From assembly GCF_040719375.1 (NCBI RefSeq), contig NZ_JBFDTP010000002.1, positions 1,550,001-1,614,000 of the forward strand: a DNA stretch of 64,000 bases, given 5' to 3'. The notes under the pieces were generated by a model, which was given only the letters and a program-made list of their open reading frames with translations, was not told the DNA's origin and did no database searches. Made by a program: the position numbers and the translations under genes. This DNA comes from Clostridium sp. AN503. GTDB taxonomy: Bacteria; Bacillota; Clostridia; Lachnospirales; Lachnospiraceae. How positions within the stretch are numbered: the first letter of the stretch is position 1; each line of letters opens with the position of its first letter. Positions 15,253 to 24,711 of this stretch are shown here, one piece after another.

Positions 15253-16632
15253 ATGAAGAAGAATAAAGGACATGCCATCAAAGCCGTTGATCCAGGTTCT
15301 ATTGCAGAGGAGCTGGAGCTGGAGCCGGGGGACAGGCTTTTAACGATCAACGGCAACGAAGTGGAAGATATATTTGATTATGAGTACTATGTAGACAGCG
15401 AGAGCATGGTCATGCTGGTGGAAAAAGCAGACGGGGAACTGTGGGAGCTGGAGATCGAGAATGATTATGAGGATCTGGGCCTGACCTTTGAAAATGGGCT
15501 TATGAGCGATTACAAATCCTGCAGCAACAAGTGCATTTTCTGTTTTATCGACCAGATGCCGCCGGGAATGCGGGATACCCTGTATTTTAAGGATGACGAC
15601 TCCCGGCTTTCCTTTTTACAGGGCAACTATATCACCCTTACCAATATGAAGGATCATGATATCCGGCGCATCATTGAATTCAAGCTGGCGCCGATCAATA
15701 TCTCGGTGCACACCACCAACCCGGAGCTCCGGTGCGAGATGCTGCATAACCGGTTTGCGGGAAAGTCTCTGGAGAAGATCGACACCCTCTATGAGGCGGA
15801 GATCCCCATGAACGGACAGATCGTTCTCTGCAAAGGGGTCAATGACGGAGCGGAGCTTGACCGGACGATCGGGGACTTAACGAAATATCTCCCTTATATG
15901 CAGAGCGTATCTGTAGTGCCGGTGGGACTTTCCAAATTCCGCGACGGGCTGTATCCCTTAGAGCCGTTTGGCCGGGAGGACGCTGCCGCGGCTCTGGAGA
16001 TCATCGAGGGCTGGCAGAAGAAGATATTTGCGGAGCATGGGACCCACTTCATCCATGCCAGCGATGAGTTCTATATCCTGGCGGGAAGAGAGCTTCCGGA
16101 GGAGGAGCGGTACGACGGGTATCCCCAGCTTGAGAACGGGGTGGGGATGCTGAGGCTTCTGGATACGGAGGTGACGGAGGCGCTTGAAGTGCTTTCCCAG
16201 GAGCAGGAAAAGGCGTGGGATATGGAACCGGAGGAGCTTTCTCTTGCAACGGGGGAACTGGCTTATCCGTATTTGAAGCAGCAGCTGGAGAAGATCACGG
16301 CCCGCTGTCCGCAGAAGAAGATTCATCTGTACGCGATCCGCAACGACTTTTTCGGAGAGATGATCACAGTGGCAGGACTGATCACAGGACAGGACATCAT
16401 CAGGCAGCTTTCCGGGAGAGAGCTGGGGGAACGGCTTTTGCTCCCCGTCTGCATGTTCCGCAGCGGCGAGGAGGTCTTTTTGGACGATGTGACCAGGGAT
16501 GAAGTGCAAAAAGCTTTACAAGTCCCGGTGAATATTGTAAAATCAAGCGGGCAGGATCTGGTAAATGCCGTCCTGCGCAGGGATACAGAAGAAGATATCG
16601 TATATGAAGGATACGAATTAAAGGAGATATAA
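15253..16632 (+). CDS. DUF512 radical SAM protein with PDZ domain
   Basis: A 459-residue protein. An N-terminal PDZ-like domain (about 7-55, SIAEELELEPGDRLLTING) is followed by a radical SAM-type cluster motif CSNKCIFC (Cys90, Cys94, Cys97), then the DUF512 C-terminal region. The role is unknown; the family is widespread in Clostridia and cyanobacteria, and in Clostridia often sits next to der, as here (1 base apart). ATG 15253 is preferred to 15187, since family members begin close to the PDZ domain and gagagg lies upstream. Confidence 0.9.
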   Translation: MKKNKGHAIKAVDPGSIAEELELEPGDRLLTINGNEVEDIFDYEYYVDSESMVMLVEKADGELWELEIENDYEDLGLTFENGLMSDYKSCSNKCIFCFIDQMPPGMRDTLYFKDDDSRLSFLQGNYITLTNMKDHDIRRIIEFKLAPINISVHTTNPELRCEMLHNRFAGKSLEKIDTLYEAEIPMNGQIVLCKGVNDGAELDRTIGDLTKYLPYMQSVSVVPVGLSKFRDGLYPLEPFGREDAAAALEIIEGWQKKIFAEHGTHFIHASDEFYILAGRELPEEERYDGYPQLENGVGMLRLLDTEVTEALEVLSQEQEKAWDMEPEELSLATGELAYPYLKQQLEKITARCPQKKIHLYAIRNDFFGEMITVAGLITGQDIIRQLSGRELGERLLLPVCMFRSGEEVFLDDVTRDEVQKALQVPVNIVKSSGQDLVNAVLRRDTEEDIVYEGYELKEI

Positions 16633-16633
16633 T

Positions 16634-17962
16634 ATGAGCAAACCGATCGTAGCGATTGTTGGGCGTCCCAACGTGGGAAAGTCCACCCTGTTTAATGTAC
16701 TGGCGGGGGAGACTATTTCTATCGTAAAGGATACGCCCGGAGTGACCAGGGACAGGATCTATGCGGACTGTACCTGGCTGAATATGAATTTTACCCTGAT
16801 CGATACCGGCGGTATCGAGCCGGACAGCAAGGATATCATACTGTCCCAGATGCGGGAACAGGCGCAGATCGCTATTGATACGGCGCATGTGATCATCTTT
16901 ATTGTGGATGTGCGCCAGGGGCTGGTGGATTCTGATTCCAAGGTGGCGGATATGCTGAGAAAGTCCGGCAAGCCTGTGGTCCTGGCTGTCAACAAGGTGG
17001 ACAGTATCCAGAAGTTCGGCAACGATGTTTATGAGTTTTATAATCTGGGCATTGGAGAGCCGATCCCGGTGTCGGCGGCTTCCCGTCTGGGGATCGGTGA
17101 TCTGCTGGATGAGGTGACGAAGCATTTTGCTGCGGACCAGATGGAGGAGGCGGAGGATGACCGCCCGCGCGTCGCTATCGTGGGCAAGCCCAACGTGGGC
17201 AAGTCCTCCATCATCAACAAGCTGATCGGCGAAAACCGCGTGATCGTTTCGGATATTGCGGGGACCACAAGAGATGCAGTCGACACGGAGGTTGTCTATA
17301 ACGGCACGGAATATGTGTTCATCGATACGGCGGGCCTTCGCCGCAAGAGCAAGATCAAGGAGGATTTGGAGCGGTACAGCATTATCCGCACGGTTTCTGC
17401 CGTGGAGCGTGCCGACGTGGTGATCCTGGTGATCGATGCACAGGAGGGCGTCACGGAGCAGGATGCCAAGATCGCAGGCATTGCACATGACCGAGGCAAG
17501 GGCATTATCGTGGCAGTGAACAAATGGGATGCCATTGAGAAGAATGACAAGACCATCTATGAGTATACAAAGAAGATCCAGGATACCCTGTCCTTTATGC
17601 AGTATGCGGAGATGATCTTTATCTCGGCGGTGACCGGACAGAGGATGAACAAGCTGTTCGAGATGATCGACATGGTGAGGGAGAACCAAACCCTGCGCGT
17701 TGCCACCGGGGTGCTCAACGAGATCATGACGGAGGCCGTGGCGCTGCAGCAGCCTCCCACCGACAAGGGCAAGAGGCTGAAGCTCTACTATATGACCCAG
17801 GTTGCGGTGAAGCCGCCGACCTTTGTGATCTTTGTCAATGACAAGGAACTGATGCATTTCTCATATGTCCGGTATTTGGAGAACCGGATTCGGGATTCGT
17901 TCGGATTCAAAGGAACTGCTCTGAAGTTCATCGTCCGTGAGCGTTCTGGGAAGGAGGAATAA
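16634..17962 (+). CDS. der: Ribosome-associated GTPase Der (EngA)
   Basis: A 442-residue protein with two tandem GTPase domains, unique to Der. The first P-loop is GRPNVGKST (about 9-17) with DTGG; the second is GKPNVGKSS (about 182-190) with DTAGLRRKSK. A C-terminal KH-like domain follows. Der is essential for 50S maturation. It starts one base after the DUF512 gene and its stop overlaps the plsY start (17962), so the three genes are likely co-transcribed. Confidence 0.98.
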   Translation: MSKPIVAIVGRPNVGKSTLFNVLAGETISIVKDTPGVTRDRIYADCTWLNMNFTLIDTGGIEPDSKDIILSQMREQAQIAIDTAHVIIFIVDVRQGLVDSDSKVADMLRKSGKPVVLAVNKVDSIQKFGNDVYEFYNLGIGEPIPVSAASRLGIGDLLDEVTKHFAADQMEEAEDDRPRVAIVGKPNVGKSSIINKLIGENRVIVSDIAGTTRDAVDTEVVYNGTEYVFIDTAGLRRKSKIKEDLERYSIIRTVSAVERADVVILVIDAQEGVTEQDAKIAGIAHDRGKGIIVAVNKWDAIEKNDKTIYEYTKKIQDTLSFMQYAEMIFISAVTGQRMNKLFEMIDMVRENQTLRVATGVLNEIMTEAVALQQPPTDKGKRLKLYYMTQVAVKPPTFVIFVNDKELMHFSYVRYLENRIRDSFGFKGTALKFIVRERSGKEE

Positions 17963-18600
17963 TGGCGCGTCTTTTCTGTCTTGTCATGGGATATGTGTTC
18001 GGCCTGTTCCAGACCGGATATTTATACAGTAAATCCCAGCATATGGATATCCGAAACTACGGCAGCGGCAATTCCGGCAGCACCAATGTGCTGAGGGTCA
18101 TGGGAAAGAAGGCCGGTCTGATCGTGTTCATCGGCGACGCAGGCAAGATGATCCTTGCCTGCCTGCTGACCAGGCTTTTATTCCGCAGCCAGCCGGAGAT
18201 GCTCTACGTATATCTTCTGTATACCGGCTTTGGCGTGATCCTTGGACACAACTATCCCTTTTTTATGGGCTTTAAAGGCGGAAAGGGGATCGCGGCATCT
18301 GCGGGACTTTTGGTATCCTTAGACTGGCGTCTGACCCTGATCTGCCTGGTGGTGTTTGTGACGACAGTTGCAGTGACCAGATATGTTTCCCTTGGTTCCA
18401 TTTTTGTGATGATCTTATTCATCCTGGGCATGGTTTTCTGGGGGCACAGAGGGGATTACGGCATCGGGACGCAGCATTTGACGGAATTTTATATTGTGGC
18501 GGCGCTGATCGGAGGCATGGGGATCTGGCGTCACCACGCCAACATCAAACGGCTTATGAGCGGTACGGAGAATAAGCTTGGAGCGAAGAAGAAGGAGTGA
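17962..18600 (+). CDS. plsY: Glycerol-3-phosphate acyltransferase PlsY
   Basis: A 212-residue integral membrane protein with about five hydrophobic segments. It carries the family loops: RNYGSGNSGSTNVLRVMG near residues 32-49, GHNYPFFMGFKGGKGIA (about 96-112), and a late IWRHHANIKRL. It transfers the acyl group from acyl-phosphate to glycerol-3-phosphate, the first step of phospholipid synthesis. It is paired with gpsA downstream, which supplies its acceptor, and the genes overlap or abut. Confidence 0.97.
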   Translation: MARLFCLVMGYVFGLFQTGYLYSKSQHMDIRNYGSGNSGSTNVLRVMGKKAGLIVFIGDAGKMILACLLTRLLFRSQPEMLYVYLLYTGFGVILGHNYPFFMGFKGGKGIAASAGLLVSLDWRLTLICLVVFVTTVAVTRYVSLGSIFVMILFILGMVFWGHRGDYGIGTQHLTEFYIVAALIGGMGIWRHHANIKRLMSGTENKLGAKKKE

Positions 18601-18605
18601 CGGAT

Positions 18606-19619
18606 ATGGCAAATATCGGTATCATCGGTTCTGGAAGCTGGGGGATCGCGCTGTCAGCGCTGCTACATAATAACGGGCACCAGGTTACGGTATGGTCGGC
18701 GTTTGAACGGGAGACAGAGTCCTTAAAGACCACCAGACAGCTAAAGACCCTGCCGGAGCTTACACTGGCAGATGAGACAGGCTTTACCTCAGATTTAAAA
18801 ACCGCCATGTCGGACAAGGATCTGCTGGTGACAGCGGTTCCGTCCATCTACGTGCGGGAGACGGCAGTGAAGATGAGTTCCTTTTGCAGAGCAGGGCAGA
18901 TCGTGGTCAACGTGGCAAAGGGAATTGAGGAATCCACGCTTATGACGCTTTCTGATATCCTGAGCGAGGAGCTTCCTCTTGCCAATGTGGCTGTGCTTTC
19001 CGGCCCCAGCCATGCGGAGGAGGTCAGCCGCGGGCTGCCGACCACCTGTGTGGTGGGAGCGAAGGACCAGAAGACCGCAGAGTATATCCAGAGCCTGTTC
19101 ATGAGCCCTGTGTTCCGCGTCTATACAAGCCCTGATATTTTAGGCATTGAGCTGGGCGGGGCGTTAAAGAACGTAGTGGCGCTGGCGGCCGGTATCGCCG
19201 ACGGACTGGGCTACGGGGACAATACCAAGGCGGCCCTGATCACCCGTGGTATCTATGAGATTGCACGTCTGGGCATCAAGATGGGCGGAAGCTTTGAGAC
19301 GTTCTGCGGCCTGTCCGGCATTGGGGACCTGATCGTTACCTGTGCCAGCATGCACAGCAGGAACCGCCGGGCCGGAATCCTGATCGGAAAAGGCTACACC
19401 ATGCAGGCGGCTATGGATGAAGTGCAGATGGTGGTGGAGGGCGTCTATTCTGCGAAGGCGGGATTGAAGCTTGCTCAGAAGTACGAGGTTCCCATGCCGA
19501 TCGTGAGTGAAGTCAACCAGGTGCTGTTTGAAGGAAAGTCTGCCCGTGACGCGGTGAATGATCTGATGCTGCGTGACAAGACCATGGAGAGCGTTTCTCT
19601 TCTATGGGACGGCAGATAG
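18606..19619 (+). CDS. gpsA: NAD(P)-dependent glycerol-3-phosphate dehydrogenase
   Basis: A 337-residue GpsA that reduces dihydroxyacetone phosphate to sn-glycerol-3-phosphate for lipid synthesis. The N-terminal Rossmann motif GSGSWGIAL (about 7-15) is followed by LSGPSHAEEV, the catalytic-region Lys in GGALKNVVALAAGIADG, and the substrate loop CGLSGIGDL. ATG 18606 is chosen over GTG 18597, which overlaps the plsY stop, because aaggag at 18592-18597 is eight bases away. Substrate supply for PlsY explains the linkage. Confidence 0.97.
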   Translation: MANIGIIGSGSWGIALSALLHNNGHQVTVWSAFERETESLKTTRQLKTLPELTLADETGFTSDLKTAMSDKDLLVTAVPSIYVRETAVKMSSFCRAGQIVVNVAKGIEESTLMTLSDILSEELPLANVAVLSGPSHAEEVSRGLPTTCVVGAKDQKTAEYIQSLFMSPVFRVYTSPDILGIELGGALKNVVALAAGIADGLGYGDNTKAALITRGIYEIARLGIKMGGSFETFCGLSGIGDLIVTCASMHSRNRRAGILIGKGYTMQAAMDEVQMVVEGVYSAKAGLKLAQKYEVPMPIVSEVNQVLFEGKSARDAVNDLMLRDKTMESVSLLWDGR

Positions 19620-19663
19620 GCTGGAATACTTTGGTAATTTGACAGTTTAGCGTGAAAAAGCAC

Positions 19664-19692
19664 TTGACAATGCATTTTTATGCAACTATAAT
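19664..19692 (+). promoter_or_regulatory. Consensus promoter for livJ
   Basis: A perfect TTGACA (19664-19669) and perfect TATAAT (19687-19692) are separated by 17 bases. This is the strongest promoter in the window and drives the abundant binding protein. Confidence 0.9.
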
Positions 19693-19767
19693 AAGTTAAG
19701 CTTTAAAGGCGGGGCTTTCCGGAATTTGATCCGGGAAGCCTGTTTGTAAAAAAGAGGAGGATTTATT

Positions 19768-20994
19768 ATGAAGAAAGTTGTAAGCTTAGGTTTAGCAGTA
19801 GTTATGGCTGCATCCCTGACGGCATGCGGCGGCGGTTCTGCAGATGCGACGAAAGCGCCGGAGACCACTGCGGCAGGCGGCAGCGCGGAGACCACTGCAG
19901 CAGCAGGAGATGATGCGGCAGCAGGGAATGCAGAGGGCGGCACCTTAAAGATCGGCGTTACCGGCCCGCTTACCGGGGCGAACGCAGCATATGGCGTAGC
20001 AGTACAGAACGGCGCGGCGCTGGCTGCAAAGGAGATCAATGCGGCAGGCGGCATCAATGGTATGACAGTTGAGACCAAGGCTGAGGATGATGAAGCTGAT
20101 CCGGAGAAAGTCATCAATGCATATAATAACTTAAAAGACTGGGGCATGCAGATGCTGGTAGGCGCTACCACCTCCGGTGCATGTATTTCCGTTGCGGCAG
20201 AGAGTGCCAACGATAACCTGTTCCAGATCACCCCGTCCGGCTCTGCTGTAGAGTGCGTAGCCAATGACAATGTATTCCGTGTCTGCTTCGCTGACCCGGA
20301 CCAGGGTACTGCTTCTGCAAAGTACATCGGTGAGAACAAGCTTGCGACGAAGGCTGCTATTATCTACGACAGCTCCAGCGAGTATTCCTCCGGTATCCGT
20401 GAGGCGTTTGTAAAAGAGTCCGCAAACCAGGGCATCGAAGTGGTGTCTGATGAAGCATTTACCGCTGACACCAACACCGATTTCTCCGTACAGCTGGACA
20501 AGGCAAAAGATGCAGGCGCAGAGCTTGTGTTCCTGCCGATCTACTATCAGGAGGCTTCTGTTATCTTAAAGCAGGCTTCTGATAAGGAATTTGCTCCGAT
20601 CTTCTTTGGCTGTGACGGTATGGACGGAATCCTGACTGTAGAGAATTTTGATGCTTCTCTTGCAGAGGGCCTGATGCTCCTGACACCGTTCTCTTCCACA
20701 GAGGAAGGCAGCAAGGCATTTACGGAAGCTTACATGGCTGAGTTTGGCATTGAGCCGAACCAGTTTGCAGCAGATTCTTATGATGCGGTCTATGCGATCA
20801 AGGCGGCAGCTGAGAAAGCCGGGATCACTGCAGATATGGAAGTGGGCGCTATGTGCGACGCGATGAAGACCGCTATGACCGAGATCTCCATCGACGGCCT
20901 GACCGGCGCAGATATGACCTGGAATGCAGCAGGTGAGCCGAACAAAGCTCCGAAGGCTGCCAAGATTGTAAATGGCGTTTACGAGATGCAGTAA
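19768..20994 (+). CDS. livJ: Branched-chain amino acid ABC transporter, substrate-binding lipoprotein
   Basis: A 408-residue secreted lipoprotein. The signal peptide ends in the lipobox SLTAC, followed by a low-complexity Ala/Thr/Gly linker to about residue 50, then a Leu/Ile/Val-binding protein fold beginning LKIGVTGPLTGANAAYGV. It captures branched-chain amino acids outside the membrane for the LivHMGF importer encoded next. The ribosome site gaggagg is strong. It has its own promoter and a downstream hairpin, a usual way to make the binding protein in excess of the permease. Confidence 0.96.
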   Translation: MKKVVSLGLAVVMAASLTACGGGSADATKAPETTAAGGSAETTAAAGDDAAAGNAEGGTLKIGVTGPLTGANAAYGVAVQNGAALAAKEINAAGGINGMTVETKAEDDEADPEKVINAYNNLKDWGMQMLVGATTSGACISVAAESANDNLFQITPSGSAVECVANDNVFRVCFADPDQGTASAKYIGENKLATKAAIIYDSSSEYSSGIREAFVKESANQGIEVVSDEAFTADTNTDFSVQLDKAKDAGAELVFLPIYYQEASVILKQASDKEFAPIFFGCDGMDGILTVENFDASLAEGLMLLTPFSSTEEGSKAFTEAYMAEFGIEPNQFAADSYDAVYAIKAAAEKAGITADMEVGAMCDAMKTAMTEISIDGLTGADMTWNAAGEPNKAPKAAKIVNGVYEMQ

Positions 20995-21010
20995 ACTGTT
21001 ATAGAGATCC

Positions 21011-21043
21011 AAATGAGGGTCGTCCGGAAGACGGCCCTCATTT
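21011..21043 (+). terminator. Hairpin after livJ
   Basis: aaatgagggtcgtc (21011-21024) pairs with gacggccctcattt (21030-21043). The T-run is poor (only ttt then gcattcc), so it may protect the livJ mRNA 3' end or attenuate rather than fully stop transcription. Confidence 0.65.
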
Positions 21044-21055
21044 GCATTCCGGTAC

Positions 21056-21084
21056 TTGAACTTCGATTCTCCCTATGATATAAT
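21056..21084 (+). promoter_or_regulatory. Promoter for livHMGF
   Basis: TTGAAC (21056-21061), a 17-base spacer and TATAAT (21079-21084) lie 53 bases before livH. It allows separate control of the permease genes. Confidence 0.75.
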
Positions 21085-21136
21085 TCGACTTAATGTTTCA
21101 TTTTCCAATAGAAAAATGTAAAGAGGTGTAGGGTAC

Positions 21137-22018
21137 ATGAGCTTTCTGTCTTATTTGATCAACGGAATCAGCCTGGGCAGCATCTATGCGATCATAGCGC
21201 TTGGATATACCATGGTTTATGGTATCGCGAGAATGCTGAATTTCGCCCACGGAGATATTATCATGGTGGGAGGGTTTGCGATATTCACCATCGTGAGCAC
21301 TTTAAGCCTGCCGCCCATATTGGGTGTTTTAGTGGCGGTAGCGGTCTGCACGGTTCTTGGGGTGACCATTGAGCGTGTGGCGTACAAGCCGCTCAGGGGG
21401 GCGTCCTCCCTGGCAGTGCTGATCACGGCCATCGGTGTCAGCTATCTGCTTCAGAACATCGCGCTTCTGATCTTCGGTTCCAATGCGCGCCAGTTCACGT
21501 CCATCGTGGATGTACCGGGACTTAAGCTGGCTGGAGGGGAGCTGACGATCTCCGGCGTTACCATGGTTACGATCGTGACCTGTATTGTGATTATGGTGGG
21601 ACTTACTCTGTTCATCAATAAGACGAAGATCGGTCAGGCCATGCTGGCAGTTTCCGAGGATACCGGCGCGGCGACCCTGATGGGGATCGATGTGAACAGG
21701 ACCATTGCCATAACCTTTGCCATCGGTTCAGCGCTGGCGGCGATTGCTGGCGCGCTGCTCTGCTCCACCTATCCCTCCCTGACTCCTTATACCGGTTCCA
21801 TGCCGGGTATCAAGGCATTTGTGGCGGCAGTATTCGGCGGTATTGGCTCCATACCGGGTGCTCTGATCGGTGGAGTGCTGCTGGGAGTGATCGAGAATCT
21901 TTCCAAGGCATACATATCCTCCCAGCTTTCGGATGCGATCGTATTCTCAGTGCTGATCATCGTGCTTTTAGTGCGTCCGACCGGTATTCTGGGCAAAAAG
22001 ATTACTGAGAAAGTGTAG
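21137..22018 (+). CDS. livH: Branched-chain amino acid ABC transporter permease LivH
   Basis: A 293-residue inner membrane permease of the LivH type, with about eight hydrophobic segments and the N-terminal ISLGSIYAIIALGYTMVYGI pattern followed by LNFAHGDIIMVGGF. The EAA-like cytoplasmic loop is within the AVSEDTGAATLMGIDVN region, which contacts the ATPases. It pairs with LivM to form the channel. livM starts within ten bases of its stop. Confidence 0.96.
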   Translation: MSFLSYLINGISLGSIYAIIALGYTMVYGIARMLNFAHGDIIMVGGFAIFTIVSTLSLPPILGVLVAVAVCTVLGVTIERVAYKPLRGASSLAVLITAIGVSYLLQNIALLIFGSNARQFTSIVDVPGLKLAGGELTISGVTMVTIVTCIVIMVGLTLFINKTKIGQAMLAVSEDTGAATLMGIDVNRTIAITFAIGSALAAIAGALLCSTYPSLTPYTGSMPGIKAFVAAVFGGIGSIPGALIGGVLLGVIENLSKAYISSQLSDAIVFSVLIIVLLVRPTGILGKKITEKV

Positions 22019-22027
22019 GTGTGCGTG

Positions 22028-23095
22028 ATGAAGAAGAATAAGATACTGGTTCAGAACAGTATTACATACGCGCTTGTGATCGGCTGCTGGATCCTGATGC
22101 AGATTCTTTCTGCCACCGGGAATATGTCGAGTCTTATGAAGGGGCTTCTAGTTCCGCTGTGTATCTATGTGATACTGGCAGTGTCCTTAAACTTAACCGT
22201 AGGCATCCTGGGTGAGTTAAGCCTTGGTCATGCGGGTTTTATGTGCGTAGGCGCATTTGCCGGCGCATTCTTTACCAAAAGTATGGAGAGTGCGATCCCG
22301 AGTGTCGGTATCCGTTTTTTCCTGGCGCTCCTGATCGGCGCGCTGGTGGCGGGACTGTTTGGCATCCTGATCGGAATCCCGGTCCTTCGTTTAAAGGGAG
22401 ACTACCTGGCGATCGTTACCCTGGCTTTTGGCGAGATCATTAAAAACCTGATCAACGTCATGTATATCGGCAAGGATGGGAGTGGTTTCCATTTTTCCAT
22501 CAAGGACACCATGTCCCTTGGCATGGATGAGACCGGGGTTGTCATCATAAAGGGGGCCCAGGGGATCACCGGTACTCCCAAGGCGGCTACCTTCACCATC
22601 GGCATCATCCTGGTGCTGATCACGCTGTTTATTGTGCTGAACCTGATCAACTCCCGCACCGGACGCGCCATCATGTCCATCCGTGACAACCGGATCGCGG
22701 CAGAGTCTATCGGGATCAATATTACCAAATACAAGCTGATGGCGTTTGCCATCTCCGCAGCGCTGGCAGGGGTTGCAGGTGTTTTGTATGCTCACAATAT
22801 ATCCAGCCTGGCGGCGACGCCCAAGAGCTTTGGCTATAATATGTCGATCATGATCCTTGTATTCGTGGTCCTGGGCGGACTGGGCAACATCCGCGGATCT
22901 ATCATCGCTGCCGTCGTGCTGACCATGCTGCCTGAGATGCTGAGGGGCCTGAACAATTACCGCATGCTGATCTATGCCGTTGTGCTGATCGTGATGATGA
23001 TCTTCAACTCCAGCCCCAAGGCGATCGAGCTGCGTTCCGTCCTGATGGAGAAGCTTCGGAAGAATAAAAAGACTGCTGCGAAGGAGGCTGCGTGA
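22028..23095 (+). CDS. livM: Branched-chain amino acid ABC transporter permease LivM
   Basis: A 355-residue membrane permease with about nine hydrophobic segments. The LNLTVGILGELSLGHAGFMC stretch and the cytoplasmic SIRDNRIAAESIGINITKYK loop are typical of LivM. A GTG at 22019 directly abuts livH, but ATG 22028 is the more likely start. The C-terminal tail is basic (LRKNKKTAAKEAA). livG follows with one base between them. Confidence 0.95.
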   Translation: MKKNKILVQNSITYALVIGCWILMQILSATGNMSSLMKGLLVPLCIYVILAVSLNLTVGILGELSLGHAGFMCVGAFAGAFFTKSMESAIPSVGIRFFLALLIGALVAGLFGILIGIPVLRLKGDYLAIVTLAFGEIIKNLINVMYIGKDGSGFHFSIKDTMSLGMDETGVVIIKGAQGITGTPKAATFTIGIILVLITLFIVLNLINSRTGRAIMSIRDNRIAAESIGINITKYKLMAFAISAALAGVAGVLYAHNISSLAATPKSFGYNMSIMILVFVVLGGLGNIRGSIIAAVVLTMLPEMLRGLNNYRMLIYAVVLIVMMIFNSSPKAIELRSVLMEKLRKNKKTAAKEAA

Positions 23096-23096
23096 T

Positions 23097-23855
23097 ATGG
23101 CAATGCTGGAAGTGAAAAATATCGGTATTTCCTTTGGTGGCTTAAAAGCAGTGGATGATTTCAGCATCACCATCGAGAAGGGACAGCTTTATGGTCTCAT
23201 CGGACCGAACGGGGCAGGCAAGACCACTGTGTTTAACCTGCTTACAGGTGTGTATAAGCCGGATACAGGAAGCATCCTGCTGGACGGCAGGAATATCACC
23301 GGCAAAAGGACCATCGACATCAACCAGGCGGGGATCGCGAGGACCTTCCAGAATATCCGTCTGTTTAAGGATTTGAGTGTACTGGACAATGTCAAGTCCG
23401 GACTGCACAGCCATTACAAGTATTCCACGATCGAAGGCATCCTCCGTCTGCCCAAATATTACCGGACGGAAAAGGCGATGAATGAGCGCGCCATGGAGCT
23501 ACTAAAGGTGTTTGACTTAGACGGCGAAGCGGACTACAAGGCATCCAACCTGCCGTACGGCAAGCAGCGGAAGCTGGAGATCGCCAGGGCGCTGGCTACG
23601 GAGCCGAAGCTGCTTCTTTTAGACGAGCCGGCGGCGGGCATGAACCCCAACGAGACGGCGGAGCTGATGGATACCATCCGGTTTGTCCGTGACAATTTCG
23701 ATATGACCATTCTGCTGATCGAGCATGACATGAAGCTGGTTTCCGGCATCTGTGAGGAGCTGACGGTGCTGAATTTCGGACAGGTGCTGGTTCAGGGCGA
23801 GACGTCAGAGGTACTGAATGATAAGCGTGTTATCACGGCTTATCTTGGAGAGTAG
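23097..23855 (+). CDS. livG: Branched-chain amino acid ABC transporter ATPase LivG
   Basis: A 252-residue ABC ATPase. Walker A is GPNGAGKTT (about 37-45). The signature region is LPYGKQRKLEIARAL, the atypical form usual in LivG, followed by Walker B LLLLDEPAAGMNPNE and the switch His in LIEHDM. With LivF it powers import through LivHM. It starts with ATG 23097, one base after livM. Confidence 0.97.
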   Translation: MAMLEVKNIGISFGGLKAVDDFSITIEKGQLYGLIGPNGAGKTTVFNLLTGVYKPDTGSILLDGRNITGKRTIDINQAGIARTFQNIRLFKDLSVLDNVKSGLHSHYKYSTIEGILRLPKYYRTEKAMNERAMELLKVFDLDGEADYKASNLPYGKQRKLEIARALATEPKLLLLDEPAAGMNPNETAELMDTIRFVRDNFDMTILLIEHDMKLVSGICEELTVLNFGQVLVQGETSEVLNDKRVITAYLGE

Positions 23856-23867
23856 GAGGAGAGGACT

Positions 23868-24578
23868 ATGGCAATACTGGAAGTAAAGGATCTGGAAGTA
23901 TACTACGGTGTCATCCAGGCCATCAAGGGAATCTCTTTTCTAGTAAACCAGGGGGAGATCATTGCCCTGATCGGGGCAAACGGCGCGGGAAAGACCACGA
24001 CGCTCCAGACGATCACCGGTCTGATCCCGTCGAAAGCAGGCAGGATCTTTTATGAGGGCAGTGATATCACGAAGACTCCGGGGCACAAGCTGGTCTCCAT
24101 GGGCATCGCCCATGTGCCGGAGGGCCGCCGGGTGTTCGCACAGCTGACCGTGCTCCAGAATCTGAAGCTGGGAGCCTATACCAGGAGCGATAAAGAGGAG
24201 ATCGAGGAGACGCTTAAGATGGTTTACAGCCGTTTCCCGCGTCTGGAGGAGCGAAAGAACCAGCTGGCAGGGACCCTGTCCGGCGGCGAGCAGCAGATGC
24301 TTGCCATGGGGCGCGCGCTGATGTCTCATCCCAAACTGATCGTTTTAGATGAGCCTTCCATGGGCTTGTCCCCGATCTATGTAAATGAGATATTCGATAT
24401 CATCCAGAAGATCAATGACGATGGAGTTACCGTCCTGTTAGTGGAGCAGAACGCCAAGAAGGCGCTCTCCATTGCGGACAGGGCTTATGTTCTTGAGACC
24501 GGCTCCATCGTGCTCAGCGGTGATGCGGATAAATTGATGAACGATGACTCGGTGAAGAAAGCATATTTGAGTGAATAG
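23868..24578 (+). CDS. livF: Branched-chain amino acid ABC transporter ATPase LivF
   Basis: A 236-residue ABC ATPase. Walker A is GANGAGKTT (about 35-43), the signature is LSGGEQQMLAMGRAL, Walker B is LIVLDEPSMGLSPIY and the switch His is replaced by Gln in LVEQNAKKAL, as is normal in LivF. The VPEGRRVFAQLTVLQNL segment is also typical. It is the last gene of the liv operon and is followed by an intrinsic terminator. Confidence 0.97.
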   Translation: MAILEVKDLEVYYGVIQAIKGISFLVNQGEIIALIGANGAGKTTTLQTITGLIPSKAGRIFYEGSDITKTPGHKLVSMGIAHVPEGRRVFAQLTVLQNLKLGAYTRSDKEEIEETLKMVYSRFPRLEERKNQLAGTLSGGEQQMLAMGRALMSHPKLIVLDEPSMGLSPIYVNEIFDIIQKINDDGVTVLLVEQNAKKALSIADRAYVLETGSIVLSGDADKLMNDDSVKKAYLSE

Positions 24579-24611
24579 TCAAAAAATGTCAGAAAATTAT
24601 TCAAATTAGAG

Positions 24612-24641
24612 GGAAAAGTCCTAGACTTTTTCCTTTTTTTT
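24612..24641 (+). terminator. Intrinsic terminator after livF
   Basis: ggaaaagtc (24612-24620) pairs with gactttttcc (24624-24633, one bulge), followed by eight T residues. It ends the liv operon. Confidence 0.85.
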
Positions 24642-24651
24642 GTGGTAAACT
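24622..24651 (+). promoter_or_regulatory. Extended -10 promoter for the phosphofructokinase gene
   Basis: TAGACT (24622-24627), an 18-base spacer and TGG-TAAACT (24643-24651) suggest an extended -10 promoter. The -35 overlaps the livF terminator. The 14-base string ttttgtggtaaact recurs before radC. Confidence 0.5.
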
Positions 24652-24711
24652 GTTTGCATAGGCAAATACCATTGCCACAGTACGAATAATAATCACAAGG
24701 AGGTTTACAAC

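Noticed and set aside
16400..17857. 485-codon open frame on the minus strand
   Set aside because: Antisense to der; the plus strand carries both GTPase domains without a break. The His/Leu-rich translation is a shadow.
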